Positions 57,195 through 64,000 of a stretch of 64,000 nucleotides of DNA are shown in pieces. A program made the position numbers and the translations under genes. The stretch is from Arthrobacter sp. YD4 (lineage in GTDB: Bacteria > Actinomycetota > Actinomycetes > Actinomycetales > Micrococcaceae), in contig NZ_JAUHHD010000001.1 in the NCBI RefSeq assembly GCF_030410515.1, positions 806,001-870,000 on the forward strand. The letters are read 5' to 3'. Position 1 is the first letter of the stretch; each line of letters starts with the position of its first letter. The notes beneath the pieces are model-generated. The model saw nothing but the letters and a program-made list of their open reading frames with translations. It ran no database searches and had not been told where the DNA came from.

Positions 57195-58096
57195 AGCTTC
57201 TCCATTTCGGTGCTCAGCAGGCGGACGGGTTCATAGGCCTCGGCCACCCGGCGGCGGGCCTGGCCGCCGCGGAAGGAGGCGATGCCGCGGACCCGTTCGG
57301 GCGTCATGTACGGCTTGGCGAGCTGGTCGCTGTGCATCTTCACCGCCTGGACCTTGGCGTCGACGTAGTCGTCAATGTCCACGAAGACGCTGGGATTGAA
57401 TTCCCGGGTGGCGGAGGGGCTCTCGTAGCAAAGGATCGAGTGGTGCTGCCGCGCGGCCCGCAGGGTGGCCTGGTGCACCGCCTGGTGGTCTTGGTGCTGG
57501 TCGTGGTTGGAGTGGGTGAGGATGATGTCCGGGTTGAAGCGCACGATCGCGTGCTCGATGGCGCCCACCATTTCCTGGCTGTGGCGGTGCAACTCGGTGT
57601 CCGTGAAGTTGTGATGGATCATGCCGGTCAGGCCCATGAACGTGGCGCCGCGCTGGGCGTCCAGCGACCGCTCCAGGGCGTTGCCGCCGCGCTTGCCGTC
57701 GCTCATCACCAGCCCCTGCACCTCGTGGCCGGAGTCGACGAACTTGGCGAGCGTTCCGCCGCAGGCCAGCTCCAGGTCGTCCGGGTGGGCGCCGATGGCC
57801 AGCACCCGGCGGGGCTGCCGGGCCGGGCTTCCACCGGTGCGCAGGGCGGTCAGCGCGATGGCGAGGGCGGTGAGTCCGCCCAGGGTGGCGGTCAGGTCAG
57901 CGGTCTGCCAGAACTCGGAGGCGTCCAGGGCAAAGGCGGCGACGTTGGCCAGCAGCAGCACCGCGCCGGTGGCGAGGGAAATCCGGCGCAGAAGTTCGGG
58001 ACGGCGCAGGCGGCGGTGGAACCAGGATTTCCCCACCGCCGCTGCGACCAGCAGCGCAATCAGCAAGACGATTATCAAGACGTAAATCGAGACCAT
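57191..58096 (-). CDS. Membrane PIG-L family deacetylase
   Basis: The 301-residue protein has three membrane helices (residues about 3-20, 40-60 and 70-88), then the PIG-L domain with AIGAHPDDLEL (near 98, HPDD zinc/catalytic motif) and HSNHDQHQDH (near 195, the second zinc motif). PIG-L enzymes remove acetyl groups from GlcNAc. By the positive-inside rule (basic KSWFHRRLRR after helix 1 and before the catalytic domain) the enzyme faces the cytoplasm. It starts the operon; a hairpin (58173-58191) is in its leader. Confidence 0.88.
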   Translation of the reverse strand: MVSIYVLIIVLLIALLVAAAVGKSWFHRRLRRPELLRRISLATGAVLLLANVAAFALDASEFWQTADLTATLGGLTALAIALTALRTGGSPARQPRRVLAIGAHPDDLELACGGTLAKFVDSGHEVQGLVMSDGKRGGNALERSLDAQRGATFMGLTGMIHHNFTDTELHRHSQEMVGAIEHAIVRFNPDIILTHSNHDQHQDHQAVHQATLRAARQHHSILCYESPSATREFNPSVFVDIDDYVDAKVQAVKMHSDQLAKPYMTPERVRGIASFRGGQARRRVAEAYEPVRLLSTEMEKL

Positions 58097-58560
58097 GAAT
58101 CTTTCCAGTTCTTCTTCGAGGTGCCGGCCGCCCCCAGTGCTGCGCCGGACAAAATGATGGATCTGCAACCCGCCCGGCAGAGGCTGCCGGGTTCTGGAGG
58201 GAAGGATTGCTTGTCAAAGAACCGGTCCGCGGTATCCCGGCGGAGACGTCAAAACCCATGCGCCAGCGGCACTGCGCATACGGCCGGAAGCGGCCGCGCA
58301 GCGGGTGCTGGAAAGGCGTATGCGGTATGTGGAGACCCAGCTGAGACCTTGGACTGCCACTTCAGTAAACGTGACGCCCCTATCGGAAAACCCGAGTAGG
58401 CAATACCCGAAAAGCATTCGGCCACCGCGGACGGAACCGGCTTTTTGTACTCGATCGGGACCGGCGCGATACTCGGTCGGCCTACGGCGGGCGGCCTCCC
58501 GTGACCGAACATGACGGGGCCGACGCGCGGGCACGGGCCCCGGGGTGTTAGGTTTTTTGC
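58097..58560. other. Non-coding region between the PIG-L and SAM-controlled operons
   Basis: This 460-base stretch has the hairpin at 58173-58191 and several smaller GC-rich inverted repeats, but no supported gene. The PIG-L operon appears to have a long 5' leader. CGGGTATTGCCTACTCGGG on the minus strand near 58396-58415 repeats half-sites in opposite directions. Confidence 0.5.
58173..58191 (-). promoter_or_regulatory. Leader hairpin of the PIG-L operon
   Basis: CCCGGCAG-AGG-CTGCCGGG is a perfect 8-bp stem with a three-base loop about 77 bases before the PIG-L start. No T-tail follows. It could stabilise the message or be part of a longer leader switch. Confidence 0.5.
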
Positions 58561-58642
58561 AGAGTAATGAGAACCGGTGCCAAGCCCTGACTGGCCGGTC
58601 GGCAACCCTCCTTTTGCGGCGGGGTGCCTCAGGTGACTACTC
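58561..58642 (+). promoter_or_regulatory. SAM riboswitch, SAM-IV type (or SAM-I/IV variant)
   Basis: The elements are in order: GAGTAATGAGAA, GGTGCCAAGCCCTGACTGGCC, CGGCAACCCTCC, GCGGCGGGGTGCCTCAGGTGA, CTACTC. GAGTA and TACTC close the P1 helix, and TGGCCGGTCGGCAACCCTCC with the following GGGGTGCC holds the SAM-binding core of the SAM-I/IV clan. The downstream metZ gene confirms a methionine role. AAGGAG lies 40 bases further, so control of translation is likely. Confidence 0.85.
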
Positions 58643-58688
58643 GGCAATCGACCATTCGAGCTGCAAGCGTGAACGTAAGGAGTTTGTC

Positions 58689-59021
58689 GTGTCCGACGCG
58701 ACCCCGCCCCCAGTCCCCACCCCCGGAGCCGGCACCCCGGCCAACCCTCCCGCGCAGGCCGCAGCGCCCGCGGAGCGGCTGGCCTACCGGCTGCTGACCG
58801 GCCCCGACGACCGCAGCTTCTGCGAGCGGATCTCGGCTGCACTTGCCGAGGGGTATGTGCTGCACGGCAGCCCGGCCGCAACGTTCAACGGCACCTCGGT
58901 GATCGTGGCGCAGGCACTGGTGCTGCCGGCCGCCGTCGCGGAGGCGGACGCCGCGGTGGCCCGCGCCGTCGACGGCCTGGAATCCGACCGTCTGGAATCC
59001 GAAGGGCAGGCGAGGGCATGA
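58689..59021 (+). CDS. DUF1737 domain protein
   Basis: The 110-residue protein has a Pro/Ala-rich N-terminus and then a small DUF1737-like domain (YRLLTGPDDRSFCERISAAL, residues about 35-54; LAEGYVLHGSPAATFNG follows; end VIVAQALVLP). Function is unknown, but such domains often sit next to sulfur or metabolic genes. GTG 58689 with AAGGAG upstream is the start. It is the first gene after the SAM riboswitch and its stop overlaps the rhodanese start. Confidence 0.8.
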   Translation: MSDATPPPVPTPGAGTPANPPAQAAAPAERLAYRLLTGPDDRSFCERISAALAEGYVLHGSPAATFNGTSVIVAQALVLPAAVAEADAAVARAVDGLESDRLESEGQARA

Positions 59022-59425
59022 GCTACGCCGGGGACCTGACCCCGCAGGCGGCCTGGGAACGGCTGCAGTCCGGCGCGGTGCTGGTGGACGTCCGCACCCG
59101 GGCCGAGTGGGCCCAGATCGGCGTCCCGTTGACCGGCGGGGCGGCCGCGGAGCCGGTGTTCATCGAGTGGACCCGGGCCGGCGGCGTGCCGAACGAGGGC
59201 TTCCTGGACGAGCTCCGGCAGCGCGTCCCGGCCGACGCCGAGCTGCTCTTCCTCTGCCGGTCCGGGGCCCGCTCCGTCGCGGCGGCAGGGGCTGCGACGG
59301 CGGCGGGATTCACCGTCTACAACGTGCTGGACGGCTTCGAGGGCCAGCTGGATGAGGCCGGCGTCCGCCGCGTCAACGGCTGGAAGAACGTGGGCCTGCC
59401 GACCGACGGGACCCGCACCGCATGA
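59018..59425 (+). CDS. Rhodanese-like sulfurtransferase
   Basis: The 135-residue single rhodanese domain has the catalytic loop FLCRSGARS with the Cys near 77, LVDVRTRAEWAQIGVP in strand 2 and GFEGQLDEAG near the end. It probably handles a persulfide for methionine or cysteine synthesis, since it lies between DUF1737 and metZ and overlaps both genes by four bases. Confidence 0.92.
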   Translation: MSYAGDLTPQAAWERLQSGAVLVDVRTRAEWAQIGVPLTGGAAAEPVFIEWTRAGGVPNEGFLDELRQRVPADAELLFLCRSGARSVAAAGAATAAGFTVYNVLDGFEGQLDEAGVRRVNGWKNVGLPTDGTRTA

Positions 59426-60633
59426 GTTTCAATCCCGAGGCCGCGGACTGGAGCCCGGACACCCAGGCCGTCCGTGGCGGCCTGGACCGGACCGGCTTCC
59501 AGGAAACAACCGAGCCGATCTTCCTCAACTCCGGCTTCGTCTACGAATCCGCCGCCGCCGCGGAGCGGGCCTTCACCGGAGAGGACGAGCGGTTCGTCTA
59601 CTCCCGCTACGGCAACCCCTCGGTGGCCACCTTCCAGGAGCGGCTCCGCCTGCTCGAAGGCACCGAGGCGTGCTTCGCGACGGCGTCGGGCATGTCCGCG
59701 GTGTTCACCGCTCTCGGCGCGCTGCTTGGGGCCGGTGACCGGGTGGTCGCCGCCCGGTCACTGTTCGGGTCCTGCTTCGTGATCCTGAACGAGATCCTGC
59801 CGCGCTGGGGCGTGGAGACCGTCTTCGTCGACGGCCCGGACCTCGACCAGTGGCGTGACGCGCTCTCGACGCCGGCCACCGCCGTGTTCTTCGAGTCGCC
59901 GTCGAACCCGATGCAGGAGATCGTGGACATCGCCGCCGTGAGCGGGCTGGCGCACGCCGCCGGCGCCACCGTGGTGGTGGACAACGTCTTCGCCACCCCG
60001 CTGCTGCAGCGCTGCACGGACTTCGGCGCGGACGTGGTGGTCTACTCCGGCACAAAGCACATTGACGGCCAGGGCCGGGTGCTGGGCGGCGCGATCCTGG
60101 GCAGCAAGGAGTTCATCGAGGGCCCGGTCCGGCAACTGATGCGCCACACCGGACCCGCGCTGTCCGCCTTCAACGCCTGGGTGCTGACCAAGGGCCTGGA
60201 AACCATGTCGCTGCGGGTCAACCACGCCTCCGCCTCGGCGTTGCGGCTGGCAGAGTGGCTCGAGGCGCAGCAGGCCGTGACCTGGGTGAAGTACCCGCTC
60301 CTGGCCTCCCACCCGCAGCATGAGCTGGCCGCCAAGCAAATGAAGTCCGGCGGGACCGTGCTGACCTTCGAGCTGGCGCCCCCGGCCGGCCGGTCCGCCA
60401 AGGACGCCGCTTTCGCGCTGCTGGACGGCCTGCGGATCATCGACATCTCCAACAACCTTGGCGACTCGAAGTCTCTGATTACGCACCCGGCCACCACCAC
60501 GCACCGGGCCATGGGTCCGGAGGGACGGGCCGCTATCGGGTTGAGCGACGGCGTGGTGCGGCTCTCCGTCGGGCTGGAGGACCCGGAGGACCTGATCCGG
60601 GACCTCTGTCAGGCGCTGGCGCAGATCCAGTAA
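59422..60633 (+). CDS. metZ: O-succinylhomoserine sulfhydrylase
   Basis: The 403-residue PLP enzyme of the Cys/Met metabolism family makes homocysteine from O-succinylhomoserine (or the acetyl ester) and sulfide. PLP sites include YSRYGNPSV (near 56), ETCFATASGMSAV region (GTEACFATASGMSAV), and VVYSGTKHIDGQGRVLGG with the PLP Lys near 210; ends with SVGLEDPEDLI. Located downstream of a SAM riboswitch, so it is off when SAM is plentiful. Confidence 0.93.
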   Translation: MSFNPEAADWSPDTQAVRGGLDRTGFQETTEPIFLNSGFVYESAAAAERAFTGEDERFVYSRYGNPSVATFQERLRLLEGTEACFATASGMSAVFTALGALLGAGDRVVAARSLFGSCFVILNEILPRWGVETVFVDGPDLDQWRDALSTPATAVFFESPSNPMQEIVDIAAVSGLAHAAGATVVVDNVFATPLLQRCTDFGADVVVYSGTKHIDGQGRVLGGAILGSKEFIEGPVRQLMRHTGPALSAFNAWVLTKGLETMSLRVNHASASALRLAEWLEAQQAVTWVKYPLLASHPQHELAAKQMKSGGTVLTFELAPPAGRSAKDAAFALLDGLRIIDISNNLGDSKSLITHPATTTHRAMGPEGRAAIGLSDGVVRLSVGLEDPEDLIRDLCQALAQIQ

Positions 60634-60661
60634 TCCCCGGCGGCGGCCTGGAACGTACCGC

Positions 60662-61810
60662 CTAGAAGCGGCGGACGGGCGCCAGCGCCGGAAGCGGCCC
60701 GGTAGCGGTGCCGGCGTCGGGCACGTCCCCGCCGACCGTGGTCCGCACCGCCTCGCCGACGACGGCGCCGAGGCCGGCACGGCGCTGTAGCTCCGCCCCG
60801 GTGCCCTCCGCCAGGATCCTGGCCACCCCGGCGCGCACCAGGCCGAGCTCGCCCTGGTCCGACAGGACCGGGGCGAGGTAGTCCACCAGGGCGTTCACCA
60901 CCTCGGCCGCGGGGCGGGGCCGGAAAGTCCCGAAGTCCAGCAGCTCGGAGGACAGCCCGCAGTTGCTCGCCTGCCAGGCCGCCATCCGCAGGAGCACCGT
61001 CGGCACCGGCGCCGGGTCCACGCCGTCGTACCACTCGCGCGAGGCGGTCTCCACCAGCGCCCGCACCAGCACCGCCAGCAGCGCCGCGTCCTCCGCGCGC
61101 AGGCACACGTCCGCCACCCGGATCTCCACGGTGGGATGGTTCCGGGCCAGCCGCGCGTCGAAGTACACCATGCCCTCATCGAAGAGCACGCCGCTGTCCA
61201 GCAGCCGCGACACCACCCTGCGGTAGGCCGCGTGGCTGCCGAAGACCATCGTCGGACCGGCAGCGGGCCAGCGGTTCCAGGCCTGGGTGCGGTAGCTCTC
61301 GAACCCCGTTTCCATCCCGTTCCAGTACGGGGAGTTGGCGCTGAGGGCGATCAGCACCGCCAGCTTGTCCCGGATCCGGTCCATCACCGCCACCCCCTCC
61401 TCGGGCGAGTCGATGGCGGCGTGGACGTGCAGCCCGCAGGTGAGCTGTTCCTGGACGGTGAGGCCGAACCGCCGCTGCATCGTGGCGTAGCGCAGTTTGG
61501 GGGTGGTGTGGGTGGGGGCGGCCAGCGGCGAGGTGGCCAGCGCCGCGACCCGGGCGCCGTGGACCCGAGCGGCGTCGTCGGCGGTCCGGCGGGCCCGGCG
61601 AATCTGCCGCAGCAGGGCGTCATGCTCCCGGCACGGCAGCGTCTGGGTCTCGATCTGTTCGAGCTTGAGCTCGAAACTGAAGCCGGAATGGCCGTCGCCC
61701 GTGTCCGGGTCCCGGACGAGCCCGCGCAGCATGGCGTCCGCGAGCGCCAGCGGCACCCCGCTGACGGGGTCCACGATCAGCAGTTCCTCTTCGACGCCGA
61801 AGGTGCGCAT
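60662..61810 (-). CDS. YbdK-type glutamate-cysteine ligase-like carboxylate-amine ligase
   Basis: The 382-residue protein belongs to the GCS2 family. [14 protein letters not shown] is the typical start with the metal-binding [19 protein letters not shown] near 145 and [14 protein letters not shown] near 280 are conserved. E. coli YbdK has weak gamma-glutamylcysteine activity; in actinobacteria the related EgtA makes gamma-glutamylcysteine. The substrate here is not certain. The ATG at 61808-61810 is used. It converges on metZ. Confidence 0.9.
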   Translation of the reverse strand: MRTFGVEEELLIVDPVSGVPLALADAMLRGLVRDPDTGDGHSGFSFELKLEQIETQTLPCREHDALLRQIRRARRTADDAARVHGARVAALATSPLAAPTHTTPKLRYATMQRRFGLTVQEQLTCGLHVHAAIDSPEEGVAVMDRIRDKLAVLIALSANSPYWNGMETGFESYRTQAWNRWPAAGPTMVFGSHAAYRRVVSRLLDSGVLFDEGMVYFDARLARNHPTVEIRVADVCLRAEDAALLAVLVRALVETASREWYDGVDPAPVPTVLLRMAAWQASNCGLSSELLDFGTFRPRPAAEVVNALVDYLAPVLSDQGELGLVRAGVARILAEGTGAELQRRAGLGAVVGEAVRTTVGGDVPDAGTATGPLPALAPVRRF

Positions 61811-61833
61811 ACCCCATTGTGCGCCGGGGGTCT

Positions 61834-63357
61834 TTAGTCCTGGAAGTACTCGATCTTCGCGCCGATGGTGTTCAGCCGCTCGGCCAGATCCTCGTACCCG
61901 CGCTCGATCACGTAGATGTTGCGCAGCTCGGACACGCCCCGGGCGGCCAGCATGGCCAGCAGCAGGCAGGCGGCAGGGCGGAGGGCCGGCGGGCACCCCA
62001 CCTCGGCGGCGCGCCACTTGCTGGGGCCGTTGACGTAGATCCGGTGCGGGTCCAGCAACTGCACCTGCGCGCCCAGCCGGTTCAGCTCGGTCAGGTAGAT
62101 GGCGCGGTTCTCGTAGACCCAGTCGTGGATCATGGTCTGGCCCTGCGCGTTGGCGGCGATCACGGCGAAGAACGGCAGGTTGTCGATGTTCAGGCCCGGG
62201 AACGGCATGGGGTGGATCTTGTCCTCGGGTGCCTTCAGCTCGGAGGGCCGGGTGGTGACATCCACCAGCCGAGTCCGGCCGTTGCGCGCCACGTATTCGG
62301 CGGAGACCTCCAGCCGCTGGCCCATCTGCTCCAGCGTGGCCAGTTCGATCTCCATGAACTCGATCGGCACGCGGCGGATGGTGACCTCGGAGTTGGTCAC
62401 GATGCCGGCCGTGATCAGGCTCATCGCCTCGATCGGGTCCTCGGAGGGGAAGTATTCGATGTCCATGTCCACCGCGGGCCGGCCGACGATCTTCAGCGTG
62501 GTGGTCCCGACGCCGTCGATCACCACACCCAGGCGCTGCAGATAGAAGCAGAGGTCCTGGACCATGTAGTTGGGGCTGGCATTGCGGATGACCGTGGTGC
62601 CGCGGCGGTGGGCGGCAGCCATGATGGCGTTCTCGGTGACCGTGTCGCCCCGCTCGCTGAGGACGAAGGAGCGGTTCTCGCCGTCGGCGGGCGGCGCCTG
62701 GACGGTGTAGAAGCCGGAGGTGGCCTCCACGCGGAGGCCGAACTGGCGCAGCGCCTGCATGTGCGGCTCCACGGTCCGGGTGCCCAGGTCGCAGCCGCCG
62801 GCGTAGGGGAGCCGGTACTCGGCGGACTCGTCCAGCAGCGGGCCCAGCAGCATGATGACGCTGCGGGTGCGGCGGGCGGCGTCGACGTCCATGCCGTCGA
62901 GGTCCAGGACGGCGGGGCGGCGGATCTGCAGGTCGGTGGCGTTCAGCCAGGTGCACTCGACGCCGATGCTGGTCAGCACCTCGACGATCCGGTTGACCTC
63001 CTCGATCCGGGCCAGCCGGCGCAGTACCGTGGTGCCGCGGTTGATCAGGCTGGCGCAGAGCAGGGCGACGCCGGCGTTCTTGCTGCTGTTGACGTCCACG
63101 GCGCCGGAGAGGGTGTGGCCGCCCTCCACGCGCAGGTGGGTCATCTGGGGCCGGCCCACCTTGACGATGGTGCGGCCGAAGATGGACTCAAGGCGCTGGA
63201 TCATCTTCAGGCTCAGGTTCTGCTTGCCCTGTTCCATCCGGGCGACGGCGCTCTGGCTGGTGCCAAGCTCTGCGGCAAGCTTGCCCTGGGTCCAGCCCTT
63301 TTCGCCGCGTGCGTCCTTGAGGACCGTGCCGAGGTGTTCTGCAGTGGGAAGCGTCAT
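61834..63357 (-). CDS. XRE helix-turn-helix fused to a MurA-like enolpyruvyl transferase
   Basis: The 507-residue protein has an N-terminal HTH (residues about 8-62: [20 protein letters not shown] and [18 protein letters not shown]) followed by a MurA-like EPT domain (residues about 72-505). Catalytic Cys is retained in [15 protein letters not shown] (near 188), SSKNAG holds the Lys of the N-terminal loop, and a late [11 protein letters not shown] is a domain signature. True MurA makes the first committed peptidoglycan precursor from UDP-GlcNAc and phosphoenolpyruvate. The fusion suggests that the enzyme also binds DNA or senses substrate. Confidence 0.9.
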   Translation of the reverse strand: MTLPTAEHLGTVLKDARGEKGWTQGKLAAELGTSQSAVARMEQGKQNLSLKMIQRLESIFGRTIVKVGRPQMTHLRVEGGHTLSGAVDVNSSKNAGVALLCASLINRGTTVLRRLARIEEVNRIVEVLTSIGVECTWLNATDLQIRRPAVLDLDGMDVDAARRTRSVIMLLGPLLDESAEYRLPYAGGCDLGTRTVEPHMQALRQFGLRVEATSGFYTVQAPPADGENRSFVLSERGDTVTENAIMAAAHRRGTTVIRNASPNYMVQDLCFYLQRLGVVIDGVGTTTLKIVGRPAVDMDIEYFPSEDPIEAMSLITAGIVTNSEVTIRRVPIEFMEIELATLEQMGQRLEVSAEYVARNGRTRLVDVTTRPSELKAPEDKIHPMPFPGLNIDNLPFFAVIAANAQGQTMIHDWVYENRAIYLTELNRLGAQVQLLDPHRIYVNGPSKWRAAEVGCPPALRPAACLLLAMLAARGVSELRNIYVIERGYEDLAERLNTIGAKIEYFQD

Positions 63358-63470
63358 ACCCAAGAAATATCACAGATGAGCTACCGTCCGCCTCCGGATG
63401 CACCCAAAAGCGCGTAGCGTCACACCCCTAGTCGGCTGGTGCGATAATCGGGCGGTGCGATACATCGCGG

Positions 63471-64000
63471 TCACTGCTGGCCGAGGAACACCATGTTCCA
63501 GGTTCCCGCGGCGACGGCGGCGGCTACCGCGGACGCCGCGATCACCACGCCCCCCAGGACCACCCACACGTCCAGCCCGGTGAAGCGCGCCTGCCGGGCC
63601 CAGGTCCGCCGGGCACCGCCGAAGCCGCGCGCCTCCATGGTTACCGCCAGCCGCGAGGCCCGCCGGACGGCCTGGACCAGCAACCCGAAGCTTTGCCCCA
63701 GCATGGCCCGGGCCCGCTGCGCAGGGCTGCCGTGCGAGCCCACGCCGCGGGCCCGCCGGGCCATCCCGATGGTCTGCCATTCCTCCGCCATGAGTCCCAC
63801 CAGCCGCATCGCGGCGAGCGTGCCCAGCACGAACCGGTGCGGCAGCTTCGCCTGCTGCGCGAGGGCGTCGGCCAGGTCTGTGGGGTCGGTGCAGCTCATG
63901 AGCAGCACGGCCGGCAGCGCGATCGCGAGGCCGCGGAGCAGGAAGCCGAGGCCCAGCTGGAGTGATCCCTCGCTGATGGACCAGATCCCCACGTCCAGCA
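63471..64000 (-). CDS. ecfT: EcfT energy-coupling factor transporter subunit (partial)
   Basis: The frame is open past 64000, so the N-terminus is missing. The visible residues show several helices and two Ala-Arg-Gly signatures: MARRARGV near the middle and MEARGFGG later, the coupling motifs that contact the ATPases EcfA. EcfT is the membrane scaffold of ECF vitamin importers. The ATPase and S-component genes would be outside the window. Confidence 0.88.
   Translation of the reverse strand, partial: LDVGIWSISEGSLQLGLGFLLRGLAIALPAVLLMSCTDPTDLADALAQQAKLPHRFVLGTLAAMRLVGLMAEEWQTIGMARRARGVGSHGSPAQRARAMLGQSFGLLVQAVRRASRLAVTMEARGFGGARRTWARQARFTGLDVWVVLGGVVIAASAVAAAVAAGTWNMVFLGQQ

Overview
The window is chromosomal DNA of a high-GC actinobacterium. 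The best fit is the Micrococcaceae (Arthrobacter/Pseudarthrobacter type). The evidence is the dnaK-grpE-dnaJ-hspR heat-shock operon with HspR-type inverted repeats, a zinc-finger-less DnaJ next to hspR, a SAM-IV-type riboswitch, GTG/TTG starts, and many TANNNT boxes placed 6-7 bases before a start codon, which is the signature of leaderless transcripts. The genus is an inference.

Layout. 1-4.5 kb: the end of a metallophosphoesterase gene, trpF, a HutD-type protein, and a pair of SMR exporters behind a guanidine-III riboswitch, then an aldo/keto reductase and an MBL hydrolase. 4.5-14 kb: a DEAD-box RNA helicase with a structured leader, an MFS exporter, an Lrp-type regulator divergent from an M20 amidohydrolase/MHS transporter pair, trmB and a DUF1206 membrane protein. 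Two copies of a palindromic intergenic repeat lie here. 14-26 kb: a SWIM/SNF2 helicase behind a leaderless six-codon ORF, the hspR/dnaJ/grpE/dnaK operon, an acidic repeat protein, and an MMPL transporter with a divergent MarR regulator. 26-27 kb: a methyltransferase.

27.2-34.2 kb is accessory and visibly less GC-rich. It holds two SDR enzymes, a TetR regulator, a membrane-protein gene broken by a frameshift, unknown genes, DUF2199, a decayed serine recombinase, and short repeats. Copies of one 35-bp repeat flank the TetR/SDR unit, and its terminal 12 bases recur at the recombinase remnant.

34-46 kb: small secreted and membrane proteins, a RibD-like reductase, a LysE exporter, and a five-gene acyl-CoA catabolic operon divergent from a MarR regulator. 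Then come SRPBCC, PH-domain and peptidase-S51 proteins, a SigK-type sigma factor and a TetR gene with two operator palindromes. 46-53 kb: a tightly coupled run (GNAT, LysM lipoprotein, LMW phosphatase, kinase-PabB fusion), then cardiolipin synthase and PabC; PabB and PabC together make p-aminobenzoate.

53-58 kb: a lipoprotein gene and a four-gene translationally coupled operon (membrane PIG-L deacetylase, ATP-grasp ligase, processive GT2, secreted TIM-barrel-like lipoprotein) that looks like an amino-sugar exopolysaccharide system. 58.5-64 kb: a SAM riboswitch upstream of DUF1737-rhodanese-metZ, a YbdK-type carboxylate-amine ligase, an XRE-MurA fusion, and an EcfT gene running off the right edge. 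No tRNA, rRNA, CRISPR array or intact insertion sequence was seen.
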